From the NCBI GenBank assembly GCA_964428335.1, contig CAYRXW010000001.1, positions 248,001 through 312,000 of the forward strand: a stretch of DNA of 64,000 nucleotides, read 5' to 3'. The notes beneath the pieces are model-generated. The model saw only the letters and a program-made list of their open reading frames with translations, made no database searches and had not been told where the DNA came from. Positions 42,253 through 52,202 of the stretch are shown here, piece after piece (within the stretch, counting starts at the first letter, position 1; every line of letters starts with the position of its first letter). Made by a program: the position numbers and the translations under genes. This stretch comes from GW2011-AR15 sp964428335. Lineage in GTDB: Archaea > Nanobdellota > Nanobdellia > Woesearchaeales > GW2011-AR15.

Positions 42253-44061
42253 ATGAAGCCACATATATGCGTTCTTGGGATGGTTGCAAATTCTAATATA
42301 AATCTTGGAAGGCAGCTTTTGGCAGAATGCCTTATAGGGGAGAATAATGAAAGGATAAAAAAACTAAGGCTCCACAAGAATGTATATTACAATTCTATCC
42401 CTCTTTATGATAAAAAAGATGCGCTCCAACTGATTGACCTACTACTTGACAAGAAATACCTTGAGCTTAGGGGGCTTCAAACAAACAAGTTCATAAAAGT
42501 CCTGCAGCTGACTGAGAAAGGCGCAAAAGAACTTGAAAACCCTACAGACCTGGTAAAGATTGGAAAGAAGCTTGATACATTATATTCAAACATAGAAACC
42601 GTGACTGAAAAAGATGTTGAATTATTCATGGGATTTGGAACAATTCTTGAAGGGCTTTCAGATGAGCAAAAAAAGGCTGTCACAAACCCTTCAAAAAGCA
42701 TACTCTGCATTGCAGGGGCAGGCTCAGGAAAGACAAAAGTGCTTACAAAAAGGGCGTGGTTCCTTTCAAAATATAAGGACGCAAAAAAGATACTCTGCAT
42801 AACTTTTACGAGGAAAGCAAGGCAGGAGATGCAGGAAAGGTTAGATAGGATGCATAACGGCCATACTATTGAGGTAGAGACATTCAATTCATTCTGTGAA
42901 AAGATACTGAGGGAAAATTCATCGGAGATATATGACAAGAAATACACTGTCATGGGATTCAAGGAAAAGATTGAGCTTGTCACAAGAATCTTGCAGGACT
43001 TAAACCTACAGATAGATACAGTAATTGATACATATTATACAAAGAGGCAGCTTTATTCAAATGACAAAAGGACACTTTATCTGGGGTTCATAAATGACCT
43101 TTTCTCGCTTCTGGATTACCAGAGGAACAACTATCTTTCAATGGAGCAGTTCTTTGGGCTGTTTAAGAGCGATTACGGGGAGTTTGCAAAAAAGATACTC
43201 ATTGAAATAGTAAAGAGAAAGGAAGAGAAGGGATACAGGGATTTTACAGACCAGCTTTCGCATGCCCTCAGGTTTTTCAGGGAGAAAAAAGCAATACCTC
43301 AGTATGACCACATCCTTATAGATGAGTTCCAGGACATAAATACTCTTCAGTTTGAGCTGATCATGCTTCTGAAAGCTGAAAACATGTTTGCAGTAGGCGA
43401 TCCTAGGCAGGCGATATATGGCTGGAGGGAATCAAAGATAGAGTTCATACTTGATTTTGAAAAACTGTTTCCTGGTTCCTCAATACTGCAGCTAAGCACA
43501 AATTACAGGTCACATAAAAAGATAGTCGAGCTATGCAATAGCAGCATAAAGAGCATGAGGCTTCCAAACATCATCCCCAGCCAGGAACTTGAGGGAAATA
43601 TAGCATTAATAGAGCATGATGATGAGGAAAAAGAGGCTTTTTTTATCGCACAAAGCATACTCAGCCTGGATGAAAAAAGGAATGGGATATTTGTCCTGAC
43701 AAGGACAAATAGGCAGCTTGAGAAAATATCTGAAAGCCTAAGCAGGTTCAATATAAAATATGTAAAAAGGACAGTTGAAGATACAAAGCAGAGCATACAG
43801 CCTGGAGAAGATGAGATAACCCTTTCAACAATACATGCAATAAAAGGCCTTGAAGCTGAAACTGTCTATGTTGCAGGGGCAAGCGCCAAGTTCTTGCCTT
43901 GTCATGCGTCTGAGCATCCTCTGCTTGAATCCATAAAAGAAGACTATGATAAGTATGAAGAAGAAAGACGATTGCTCTATGTGGCGATGTCGAGGGCGAA
44001 AAGCAGGCTTGTGATAAATTATTACGGCAAGATTACTCCATTTCTGGAAGGGCTTTTTTAA
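42253..44061 (+). CDS. UvrD/Rep-family helicase with N-terminal RQC-like domain
   Basis: Superfamily 1 motifs in order: AGAGSGKTKVLTKRA (I), LCITFTRKARQEM (Ia), LIDEFQDINTLQFEL (II), GDPRQAIYGWR (III), LSTNYRSHKKI (IV), LSTIHAIKGLEAETVYV (V), EEERRLLYVAMSRA (VI). The first ~100 residues fit the RQC winged helix of RecQ helicases (LGRQLLAECLIGENNERIKK, then LIDLLLDKKYLELRG and LQLTEKGAKEL). The 602-residue enzyme lacks the long 1B/2B insertions of UvrD, so the RQC may supply DNA binding. Likely a repair helicase. Confidence 0.85.
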   Translation: MKPHICVLGMVANSNINLGRQLLAECLIGENNERIKKLRLHKNVYYNSIPLYDKKDALQLIDLLLDKKYLELRGLQTNKFIKVLQLTEKGAKELENPTDLVKIGKKLDTLYSNIETVTEKDVELFMGFGTILEGLSDEQKKAVTNPSKSILCIAGAGSGKTKVLTKRAWFLSKYKDAKKILCITFTRKARQEMQERLDRMHNGHTIEVETFNSFCEKILRENSSEIYDKKYTVMGFKEKIELVTRILQDLNLQIDTVIDTYYTKRQLYSNDKRTLYLGFINDLFSLLDYQRNNYLSMEQFFGLFKSDYGEFAKKILIEIVKRKEEKGYRDFTDQLSHALRFFREKKAIPQYDHILIDEFQDINTLQFELIMLLKAENMFAVGDPRQAIYGWRESKIEFILDFEKLFPGSSILQLSTNYRSHKKIVELCNSSIKSMRLPNIIPSQELEGNIALIEHDDEEKEAFFIAQSILSLDEKRNGIFVLTRTNRQLEKISESLSRFNIKYVKRTVEDTKQSIQPGEDEITLSTIHAIKGLEAETVYVAGASAKFLPCHASEHPLLESIKEDYDKYEEERRLLYVAMSRAKSRLVINYYGKITPFLEGLF

Positions 44062-44139
44062 TTAAACTGCCAATCATAATGCAATTGATATGGGATTTTC
44101 TTATGTCTTTAAATATAAACAGTTGTTTTTTCAGGAAAA

Positions 44140-44784
44140 ATGGCAACTTTAACAGCAAACTGGCCGGATAATCCTCACGAAAAATATATACTGGTGAAAG
44201 AGGATAGCGAGCTTGTAATCTATCACATCTCACAAGATGATACAGGCATTTTTGCAGACAGAAGGCTGGTTATTGATAGGCTAAATGCACTAGAAAAAAC
44301 ATTGCTTGATGATGCAAAGAATAATGAATATAAAAATTTCCTTGATGATAGCTTTACAATTGAAAGGATGCTACCCTTAGACTATCCTATCGAGAAGGTT
44401 TATGAGAAAGGAAAACAGCTAATGGATATTCTTTCTGAAATCAATGCTTCCTTTTTGCAGGTTTTAAATCTTAAATCCCAGGTAAGAATAAGTGTCCTTG
44501 GCTATATAAGAGAAGAGATAAGCGATAATGAACTGTGGTTTTATAATGCAGGAGTCATAGTCAGGAACTTTTTTTGCAATGATCAGAAGAAAAAGATGAC
44601 AAAGCAGGACAGGCTATATAATCTTGTGCCATTTAGCGAGGCAAAGGACATAAGCGCATTAAGAAAAAGCTTCGAGAGCAGCATATCAGATGGCAATATC
44701 ATATATTTAGATAATCATGCCTTCATGAATGAAACCAGAGGTTTTGGATACCTGGTCAAGATAGATTTAGCTAAGACACAATAA
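44140..44784 (+). CDS. Uncharacterised protein, 214 residues
   Basis: Not recognised. Soluble, alpha/beta, with a central helical part and an aromatic block (NELWFYNAGVIVRNFFCND). TTTAAATATA at 44109-44118 lies ~25 nt before the ATG. Confidence 0.5.
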   Translation: MATLTANWPDNPHEKYILVKEDSELVIYHISQDDTGIFADRRLVIDRLNALEKTLLDDAKNNEYKNFLDDSFTIERMLPLDYPIEKVYEKGKQLMDILSEINASFLQVLNLKSQVRISVLGYIREEISDNELWFYNAGVIVRNFFCNDQKKKMTKQDRLYNLVPFSEAKDISALRKSFESSISDGNIIYLDNHAFMNETRGFGYLVKIDLAKTQ

Positions 44785-44877
44785 TTATTATCATTTTCTA
44801 TAGCCTATAATCCTTGCCTTTTCCACAACCTTTTTATAATTTCTAAAAAAACATCCAATGAAAGGTGATTTCAAAAA

Positions 44878-45111
44878 ATGGCATTCGATAAAACATTAGA
44901 CAAGGAACTTTTTTCAGAGAGCGTTGAATTCTCAAATTCAAAGATAATAGTTGCAGTATATTCATATAATAATGGCCAGGCAAAGCTTCAGATATCAAGG
45001 GAAAATATTGAAGGAAGCCCTTTTCCATATTCAAAGCTTGGCAGGATGACAAAAGAAGAGGTCGAAAAAATTCTTCCAGTAATTGAAAAAGCATTGAAGA
45101 AGATGGAATAG
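44878..45111 (+). CDS. Small conserved protein, possibly PC4-like
   Basis: 77 residues: IIVAVYSYNNGQAKLQISRE, then PYSKLGRMTKEEVEKILPVI. The beta-strands and single helix, with KLQI-RE and KLGRMTKEE, resemble PC4/YdbC-type single-stranded nucleic-acid-binding proteins; the resemblance is by eye only. GGTGAT precedes the ATG. Confidence 0.5.
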   Translation: MAFDKTLDKELFSESVEFSNSKIIVAVYSYNNGQAKLQISRENIEGSPFPYSKLGRMTKEEVEKILPVIEKALKKME

Positions 45112-45153
45112 TCGCTTTAGTTTTTTTATTCCTTATTCTTTTGCTGTCGCAAC

Positions 45154-45162
45154 ATATTTAAA
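45154..45162 (+). promoter_or_regulatory. TATA box of the BatA/VWA operon
   Basis: ATATTTAAA lies ~26 nt before the ATG at 45184, making the first gene leaderless; inner genes of the operon have RBS sites (AGGAGGGG before the GTG at 46959). Confidence 0.5.
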
Positions 45163-45183
45163 CCCCCAGAATAAAAAAACATT

Positions 45184-46962
45184 ATGGAGTTTTTTGGGGT
45201 AAATGTTTCATTTACAAATGGCATTGGCTTTTACAGCTTTATTGCTGTGCTTTTTCTAATCCTATTATACCTGATGAGACCAAAGCCAATAAAAAAAACT
45301 ATTCCCAGCCTGATATTCCTTGAATGGAACAGCAACAAGAAAAATCTCGCAGCATTTTTCCAGAAATTTGTAAAAGACTGGCTTTTTCTCCTGCAGTTTT
45401 TAATAGTTCTCCTATTATGCTTAGCAGCCATAGGGACTGTTGCTGAACTTTACTTTTCTAAGCTCAATAACAATGTTGCAATTGTCATTGATTCAAGCGC
45501 CAGCTCAAAAGCATTCTATAATGGCAAAATGGCTTTTGATGAATATAAGGAAATCGGGAAGAAGAGCCTAGGGGTCAAGAACACAATAATTGCAATAAAA
45601 AATTCCCCTGAAATAGTTGCAAAAGAAACAAACATGCTGAATGCCAACAGGATAATAAGCTCGATGAAGCCAACAGATTCACTAAGCAATATCTGGGACA
45701 GCATGATGCTGGCCTCGCAATTTTCAGAAAATATCATTGTCATCAGCGATTTTTCAGACACAAATTCAAAGGACATTGCAGTTGCAAAGCAGGTAATAGA
45801 GGCAAAGGGAGCAAAGGTTACTCTAATCAATCCAAGAAATGAAAAACTTAGAAATATAGGTCTTGTGAAATACATAGTTTCAGGAAACAAGGCAGAAATT
45901 GAAGCAAGGAATTTTGATGACCTACCGGCATCTTTCACAGTAAAAAATACAGGAGAAAAAATAGACATGGCAGCATATGAGACCAAGCAATTTTCAGTTG
46001 ATTTAAACAGCGGGGTAAATAAAGTAGAGATAAGTGAAGATGATTTTAGTGTTGATAATACCCTGAATATAATAGTGCCTAGCCAAAACAGCATAAAGGC
46101 CTTGTTCATTTCAAGCAGGAAAAACAATCTTTATCATGCGCTAAGTTCAATTCGGGGAGTGGAATTAAGGACTGCCGAGCCTCCGATTGTCCCTATTGAG
46201 GATGAAAACATTATAATCATGTCTGAACTGGATTATGATTCCCTCCTTCCGGGAACAATGGAAAAGATACAGTCAAAAGTAAAGAACGGTGGATCTCTTA
46301 TAATAACAGCACAGGAAGGGTTTGATGACCTCAAGTTTTTGGATATGCTTCCTGTAACAGCAGAAGAGAAAGAAGAAGAGATAACAATACTTAATAATGA
46401 GCATGAGAAGTTCAAGAATTTTGATTTTGGCCTAAGCTCAACCTATGTGAAATCAAAGCTCATAAACAACAAAAGCATAGTGATTGCAACATATTATGAT
46501 GGTAGCCCAGCTATTGTTTACCAAAGGTATGGGCAGGGAAATATCCTTTACTATGGGATAATTGATAATGTTAATTCATTCAGGCTTTCAACAGGCTATC
46601 CGTTGTTCTGGATTTCTGTGCTTGATATGATGGTCGGAAGAAAAAGCATGAAGGAGATAAACCTCCAAATAGGGGATATAATCTATGGAGAGACAATAAA
46701 GACGCCATCAGGAGAAAAGAAAAAAGAATTTCTGGTAACTGAAGAAACTGGAATTTATGAAACAGATAAAGGACAGATATCCGTCAACCTGTTCAACCCA
46801 GCTGAATCAAACCTGAATAATCCAGTGAAGCTGGATTTAGAAGATGCTTTTGAAAAAAAATTCACAAAAGAGAATATCAATATACTTCCTTTCCTTGTTG
46901 CGCTTGCAATCCTCTTTTTGTTTCTTGAGGTAATCATAATGAAAAGGAGGGGAGACATGTGA
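45184..46962 (+). CDS. BatA/VWA-domain membrane protein 1
   Basis: The N-terminal BatA-type region has two TM helices (~15-35, RPKPIKKTIPSLIFLEWN, then ~62-82), followed by a VWA domain with a MIDAS-like DSSAS motif (~97), a beta domain, a DJ-1/GATase-like domain (~300-450) and a C-terminal TM helix (~564-585). The class works with MoxR ATPases in envelope complex assembly; no MoxR or DUF58 gene lies in the window. GTGA overlap with the next gene. Confidence 0.75.
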   Translation: MEFFGVNVSFTNGIGFYSFIAVLFLILLYLMRPKPIKKTIPSLIFLEWNSNKKNLAAFFQKFVKDWLFLLQFLIVLLLCLAAIGTVAELYFSKLNNNVAIVIDSSASSKAFYNGKMAFDEYKEIGKKSLGVKNTIIAIKNSPEIVAKETNMLNANRIISSMKPTDSLSNIWDSMMLASQFSENIIVISDFSDTNSKDIAVAKQVIEAKGAKVTLINPRNEKLRNIGLVKYIVSGNKAEIEARNFDDLPASFTVKNTGEKIDMAAYETKQFSVDLNSGVNKVEISEDDFSVDNTLNIIVPSQNSIKALFISSRKNNLYHALSSIRGVELRTAEPPIVPIEDENIIIMSELDYDSLLPGTMEKIQSKVKNGGSLIITAQEGFDDLKFLDMLPVTAEEKEEEITILNNEHEKFKNFDFGLSSTYVKSKLINNKSIVIATYYDGSPAIVYQRYGQGNILYYGIIDNVNSFRLSTGYPLFWISVLDMMVGRKSMKEINLQIGDIIYGETIKTPSGEKKKEFLVTEETGIYETDKGQISVNLFNPAESNLNNPVKLDLEDAFEKKFTKENINILPFLVALAILFLFLEVIIMKRRGDM

Positions 46963-49301
46963 TACTGACATACCCTGCGCTTTTGTATCTCCTGGTTCCT
47001 ATAGCTTTCCTGCTTTTCTTAGCTCTTAGGAAGAAAATAGTAAAGGAAGAGATAAGGCTTTTTAAGATAAGCAAGAAGTTTATTTTTGTTTCAAGGATGC
47101 TGATTTTTTCATGCCTGCTATTTGCAGCAACAATGCCATATGTTGAATACCATGACACAAACGGAAATGTCTCCAAGATAAAGGTCCTTGTTGACAATTC
47201 AGAATCAATGAAGCTAATGGAAAAAGAAAAAGCACTGAACAAGCTAAACGGCCTGAGCATACCTGTCGAAATAACAAACATGGAGCTTGGTGAATACAGT
47301 TCCATTGGCACATCAATCCTGAACAACATGGCCCCGGATGAAAACATACTTCTTATTACAGACGGGCAGAATAATTTTGGCCAGGAGCTTGAAGATATAG
47401 CACTTTTTGCATCATCCATAAATTCCAGGATATTCGCCATGGAACTTGAAGAGAAAGAGAGGGACGCTGCAATATTTATTGAAGGGCCAGACAAGGTTAT
47501 TTCAGGCGTAGAAAATATATTTACTGCAAAGTTAAGTATTGTAGGAACACCAGGAAAAAAAATCATTGTTACTCTAGACAATGAAGTGCTGTTTGAAGGG
47601 CCATACTCAGGACCGATAGAATTCAGGAAATCTTTTGACGATGGGACTCATGTGTTTAAGGCTGAGCTTGATTCAGACGATTATTTCAAGCAAAACAATG
47701 TGTTCCTAAAAGCAGTCACAGTCACCAAAAAGCCAAAGATACTTTTCATCGGAGGCAAAAGTTCCCCGACATACAAGCTATACAATGATTTTTATGATAT
47801 TGAATATGCAGATAAAATTCCTGAAAAACTTGAAAGTTACCATGCAGTTGTCCTTGATAATGTAAATGCAAATAGCATAACAGGAAATGATGTTGATAAG
47901 CTTGATGACTTCCTCAATGATGAAAACGGTTTATTGATCATGGGAGGGAAAGACAGCTATGATTACGGAGGATATAATAAATCCCTGATCACAGGACTTC
48001 TTCCTGTTTCAATCGGAAAAGCAAAGAAAAAGCAGGATGAGATAAGCCTTGTGATAATGCTTGATTCAGGTGTTTCAGGCATGGAAGAACTAAAGCCAGG
48101 GATAACAAGGTTTGATGTCCAGAAATCTGTGACAGCTGACATATTGAACGGGATCTCCGGAAAAAACAAGGTTGCACTGATTGAGGCAAATTATTACCTG
48201 AATACTGTCACAGGGCTTTCTGAACTGGGCCCAAAGAAAGAGGCAGTGATAAATGACCTGGCATTATTAAGCGCTCATGGCTCAAGCCAGCTTAGGTTTG
48301 CATACAAGCAGGCATATGACATGCTGAAACTTAATACAGGAAGCAAGAATATTTTACTAATAACTGACGGCAATGCATTGATTCCGCAGGACCAGGGGCA
48401 GGCTCTTGATATGGTGATAAAGGCAAGAAGCGATGGGATAAAGACATTCATTGTCTCTGTCGGAGAGAATGCAGATGAAGTTTTCATGAAGCAGGTGAAA
48501 ACATTGGGAGGAGGAGAATACTTCAAAGTGGATGAGACTAGCAGGCTTAAATTATATTTTGGGAGTCCAGGAGATGATACAGAAGAAAAGGAGCTTTCAA
48601 TCTTTGTATATGATTCAAACCATTTCATTACTGAAGACATGGAAGATATCAATAAGGTATATGGCTTCAACCAAGTCTATCCAAAGCCAAATTCAAGGAT
48701 GCTTCTGACAACCTCAAAAGGAGACCCTATACTTACCATATGGAACTATGGGCTTGGAAGGGTTGCAGCTTTAAGCACAGATGATGGAAGCATGTGGAAT
48801 CCTGAAATGCTTAAGGAGAAGAATTCAAAAACACTTCTTAAAACAATGAACTGGCTTATTGAAAACCCTGAGAGGAAAAATGATTTTGCCCTTGAAATAC
48901 CTGATTTAAGGGTCGGAGAAAGCTCAGTCATAACCGTTAGATCAAAGGAATTGCCAAAAAGCGAGCTTAATTTCATTGAATATGAAAAAGGGCTGTACAA
49001 GGCAAATTTCTATACTGAAGAGACTGGGATAATGGATATCCTTGGGACAGCTGCAGCAGTCAATTACAAGAAAGAATACCTGAATATAGGGATGAATGAA
49101 GATTTAAGGAAGAGTGTCATGGTCAGCGGAGGGACCATGATAGAGGGTTTGGATGAGAATGCATTGTCTTCAATGTCAAGGATAGAATATACAAGAAACA
49201 GGGATGTTTCATGGGTTTTTGTGTTCATCGCATTAGTAATATATTTAATTGAGATAACTATAAGAAGGATAATGGAAATAAAAGTTTCGAGGGATCAATG
49301 A
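46959..49301 (+). CDS. BatA/VWA-domain membrane protein 2
   Basis: Two N-terminal TM helices (LLVPIAFLLFLAL and RMLIFSCLLFAATM), a short VWA-like part (KVLVDNSESM, ~73), a beta domain, a GATase-like domain (~255-330), a second complete VWA domain (SLVIMLDSGVSGM ~ 363, then NILLITDGNALIP) and a terminal TM helix. The GTG start is chosen because AGGAGGGG lies just upstream and the upstream gene stops there (GTGA). A likely partner of protein 1. Confidence 0.75.
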   Translation: MILTYPALLYLLVPIAFLLFLALRKKIVKEEIRLFKISKKFIFVSRMLIFSCLLFAATMPYVEYHDTNGNVSKIKVLVDNSESMKLMEKEKALNKLNGLSIPVEITNMELGEYSSIGTSILNNMAPDENILLITDGQNNFGQELEDIALFASSINSRIFAMELEEKERDAAIFIEGPDKVISGVENIFTAKLSIVGTPGKKIIVTLDNEVLFEGPYSGPIEFRKSFDDGTHVFKAELDSDDYFKQNNVFLKAVTVTKKPKILFIGGKSSPTYKLYNDFYDIEYADKIPEKLESYHAVVLDNVNANSITGNDVDKLDDFLNDENGLLIMGGKDSYDYGGYNKSLITGLLPVSIGKAKKKQDEISLVIMLDSGVSGMEELKPGITRFDVQKSVTADILNGISGKNKVALIEANYYLNTVTGLSELGPKKEAVINDLALLSAHGSSQLRFAYKQAYDMLKLNTGSKNILLITDGNALIPQDQGQALDMVIKARSDGIKTFIVSVGENADEVFMKQVKTLGGGEYFKVDETSRLKLYFGSPGDDTEEKELSIFVYDSNHFITEDMEDINKVYGFNQVYPKPNSRMLLTTSKGDPILTIWNYGLGRVAALSTDDGSMWNPEMLKEKNSKTLLKTMNWLIENPERKNDFALEIPDLRVGESSVITVRSKELPKSELNFIEYEKGLYKANFYTEETGIMDILGTAAAVNYKKEYLNIGMNEDLRKSVMVSGGTMIEGLDENALSSMSRIEYTRNRDVSWVFVFIALVIYLIEITIRRIMEIKVSRDQ

Positions 49302-49789
49302 TGTTCAAAAAAAATACTACAGTTGTCTTATTCCTGCTACTACTTTTGGCAATCGGTTTTTACACAGCATCAGTCTTTTTGTATCAGGTCTCATTAACAA
49401 GGATAAATGATGATCTAAGGAAGCAAAGGGTAGAGATATTTGACTTAAATTCACAGGCTGAAAGCTTTAAGATAAATGTAAGCAAGCTGAATTACCAGGT
49501 TGATGTACAGAACAAAAGGGAAGAAAACCTAAGCAAGCAGTTTGTCGGGGTTAGGGAAGAAAGGGAAGAACTAGAGGAAGAAAAAACCCAACTGAAGCAG
49601 GATATCCTGCAGAAGAACCAGGAAATCAGCGCAAAAGATAATGAAATCAAGGAACTTAAAATTGACATTTCTGACCTAACAAAGAAAATAAACTTAATGA
49701 ACCAGACAGTAGATGACATCTTGGATGATATAGATGACATATGCGATGATGCAGCAGAGCTGAACCTTTCAAAGTGTGAAGACTACTAA
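49298..49789 (+). CDS. Single-pass coiled-coil membrane protein
   Basis: One TM helix (~8-28) and a long coiled coil (~35-145) with a C-terminal pair of Cys. It overlaps the second VWA gene (ATGA). Likely a structural partner of the VWA proteins; no family recognised. Confidence 0.6.
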   Translation: MMFKKNTTVVLFLLLLLAIGFYTASVFLYQVSLTRINDDLRKQRVEIFDLNSQAESFKINVSKLNYQVDVQNKREENLSKQFVGVREEREELEEEKTQLKQDILQKNQEISAKDNEIKELKIDISDLTKKINLMNQTVDDILDDIDDICDDAAELNLSKCEDY

Positions 49790-49794
49790 GTTAA

Positions 49795-50562
49795 ATGAAC
49801 ATAAAAAAAACATACCAGGACCTTGTAATAACATCAATAATACTTAATTTTTTTGATGCAACCCTTACAGCTTTAGTAGTCATGGCAGTAAGCTACCTTA
49901 TAATCTATTTTTACAGGTTTAATTTCCTTATTGCAATCATTGTAGCTATAGGTTTTTTTGTAAGGAGTTTTGTCAGGAAAATAAGGCAGAACAAGATAAT
50001 CCTTTTGGAAAACAAATATCCTGATCTGAAAGAAAGGTTAAGAACAAGCTATGATAACCAGGATGCCAGCAATACTGTTGTAAACAGCCTGCATAAGGAT
50101 ATACTTGATATGATTGAAAAAGTTGATGTGAATGCGTACTTGAACCCAAAACGACTTGCATTCAAGGTAATCTCAATATGCGCTATAATGTTCTTTGTCC
50201 TATACATTTCCTCAGTCGGGTTTGATATCCTTGATTTAAAGACAAGGATAGTGCATTCAAGCTTTTACCAGAAGATAAATTCAGCTGCAAAGGATCTTTT
50301 TGACAAGCCAGGAGAGCTTGCTGAGAGACCAAAACTAAGCGAGCCGAGGCTTTTGGACCTTGGGGACAAGGACATGAATGTCACAATTGATACCTATAAC
50401 ACAAAGCTTGACATATCGCAGATTGAGGAAAGCGAGAAGAATGATTTTGGAGGTCATTATCCTGATGAAGTGAAGGGAGCAGCGCAGGAAAGCTATGAAG
50501 AGGACATACCTGAAGAATACAAGGAAGTCATAAAGGATTATTTCGGAAAGATAAACAAGTGA
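49795..50562 (+). CDS. DUF7502-like membrane protein
   Basis: Two close TM helices near the start (~15-55), a cytosolic loop with ENKYPDLKERLRTSYDNQ, a third TM helix (~125-145) and a tail ending IPEEYKEVIKDYFGKINK. This loop and tail recur in archaeal proteins encoded beside MoxR/VWA genes. It completes the VWA operon. Confidence 0.6.
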   Translation: MNIKKTYQDLVITSIILNFFDATLTALVVMAVSYLIIYFYRFNFLIAIIVAIGFFVRSFVRKIRQNKIILLENKYPDLKERLRTSYDNQDASNTVVNSLHKDILDMIEKVDVNAYLNPKRLAFKVISICAIMFFVLYISSVGFDILDLKTRIVHSSFYQKINSAAKDLFDKPGELAERPKLSEPRLLDLGDKDMNVTIDTYNTKLDISQIEESEKNDFGGHYPDEVKGAAQESYEEDIPEEYKEVIKDYFGKINK

Positions 50563-50623
50563 TTTTTCTGATTTATTATGCTTAAGAAATCTTAATAAGG
50601 AATATCTCTTTTATTTAATATGA

Positions 50624-51385
50624 ATGGTTAAATTCAATGGTTTTGAAATCAAGCTAGTCAAATCAAAATATTTCAAATCTTCGTTATTATTTCCAGGGCC
50701 GGAACTTTCAGGCTCTAAACTGTTATTATTTGGGTTTGATGAAGCGTGCCCTGCCTGGCTAAGTTTAGAAGACAAAAAATTATTCCTTCACAGGCCTAAC
50801 CAGCATGTTGATGATGTAAGCGAGAGATACAGGATAGATGTAAGTTTTGATATCTCTAGCATGTTTGAAACACAGACACTTGCAGATGTAAGCAACAAAC
50901 ATATGATATACATAAAAATTGTCAATAAAAAAAACAAAGAAGAAGTGGCTTTCTTCAATTTCAGCATAAAAAAATTCTTTGATCCAAAACTACATAGGGT
51001 ATGCTTTACCATTGGAGGATCACTTAGAAAAAACCAGGTTAATCTTCTAAATGGAGAGATAATAAATGAATGGCCTCTGAAATTTTTTCCTCATAACCTT
51101 CAAAAAAAACAATGTGTAATTGGCAGCGCTCCAGCAAGCGACATTTGCATAAACTTGAAATATGTCTCTAGTTTGCACTGCAAGATAATATATAGCTGGT
51201 TTACGGGGACTTTCTGGATTAGGGACTTCGGTTCATTAAACGGCACAATGTTAAATGCCTTGGAATTAAACCATAATAAATGGTATAAACTCAATTCAGG
51301 AGATAAAATAATGATTCCTATAATTACAAGGCTTGCCAAAATAGTGCAAACAGAACATGTTGAAATATTATTTACTCTGACCTAA
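50624..51385 (+). CDS. FHA-domain protein
   Basis: The C-terminal ~100 residues contain an FHA domain: CVIGSAPASDICINL (GR-like loop), VSSLHCKIIY (SxxH) and DFGSLNGTMLNALEL (NG). FHA domains bind phosphothreonine. The first ~150 residues are an unknown beta-rich domain. It follows the VWA operon with its own CTTAATAAGG box (50591-50600). A PP2C-like gene lies at 57.2 kb; no kinase is visible. Confidence 0.8.
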   Translation: MVKFNGFEIKLVKSKYFKSSLLFPGPELSGSKLLLFGFDEACPAWLSLEDKKLFLHRPNQHVDDVSERYRIDVSFDISSMFETQTLADVSNKHMIYIKIVNKKNKEEVAFFNFSIKKFFDPKLHRVCFTIGGSLRKNQVNLLNGEIINEWPLKFFPHNLQKKQCVIGSAPASDICINLKYVSSLHCKIIYSWFTGTFWIRDFGSLNGTMLNALELNHNKWYKLNSGDKIMIPIITRLAKIVQTEHVEILFTLT

Positions 51386-51420
51386 ACCCTTAAATAACAG
51401 CTAATTCTCCTTTTAAAATT

Positions 51421-52143
51421 ATGAAGCTCTTATCAACAAAAGAAAACCATAAATTCATAGTGAAGGAAGATACAGATCTGCATACCAATTACGGCCTTGT
51501 CAAGGCTGAAGACATCAAGAATGCAAAACCTGGGATTGCAATAACAAGCAACAAGGGGACTGAATTTTTTGTCATGGATGCTGATTTCATAGATATGTAT
51601 GCAAAGATAAAAAGGATGCCTCAGATAATTCCAAGAAAAGATATCGGCTTAATAATCACAGAAACCGGAATCACAAAGGAATCAGTAATAATAGAATCAG
51701 GCTCAGGCTCAGGCGCAACAGGATGTTTACTTGCAAAGCTTTGCAAAAAAGTTTATAGTTATGAGATAAGGGAAGATTTCTTCAAGGTTGTGCAGAAGAA
51801 TGTCGAGATGCTGGAAATAAAGAACATGGTCGTGAAGAACAGGGATGCAAAGCTTGGGTATGATGAAAAAAATGCAGATGTAATAATACTTGATTTACCT
51901 GAGCCATGGGAATTAATTGAAAGTGTAAAAAAATCTCTGAAAATTGGTGGATTTTTGGTGAACTATAGTCCTACCATACCACAGGTCATGGATTTCATAC
52001 AGAGTTTGCCTGAAGGCTATACGCATTTAAAGACAAGCGAAATAATTGAAAGAGAATGGGAGATAAATGGAAGGAAAGTAAGACCTTTATCACAGCAGAT
52101 AGGGCACTCTGGATTTTTAAGTTTTGTTAGAAGGATTAATTAA
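51421..52143 (+). CDS. tRNA (adenine-N1)-methyltransferase, TrmI-like
   Basis: An N-terminal beta domain, then Rossmann methyltransferase motifs: PRKDIGLIITETGI, VIIESGSGSGATGCLLAKL (SAM loop), VYSYEIREDFFKVV and DVIILDLPEPW (active site), ending RPLSQQIGHSGFLSFVRR. Archaeal TrmI makes m1A at positions 57/58 of tRNA. CCTTAAATAA at 51388-51397 is the TATA box. Confidence 0.88.
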   Translation: MKLLSTKENHKFIVKEDTDLHTNYGLVKAEDIKNAKPGIAITSNKGTEFFVMDADFIDMYAKIKRMPQIIPRKDIGLIITETGITKESVIIESGSGSGATGCLLAKLCKKVYSYEIREDFFKVVQKNVEMLEIKNMVVKNRDAKLGYDEKNADVIILDLPEPWELIESVKKSLKIGGFLVNYSPTIPQVMDFIQSLPEGYTHLKTSEIIEREWEINGRKVRPLSQQIGHSGFLSFVRRIN

Positions 52144-52170
52144 TTACTATTTAGTGGTTAATTTGAAAAA

Positions 52171-52180
52171 GTTTATAAAT
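52171..52180 (+). promoter_or_regulatory. TATA box of the 52203 gene
   Basis: GTTTATAAAT lies ~27 nt before the ATG at 52203. Confidence 0.45.
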
Positions 52181-52202
52181 TCACGATTTTCTTTTATTTA
52201 TT

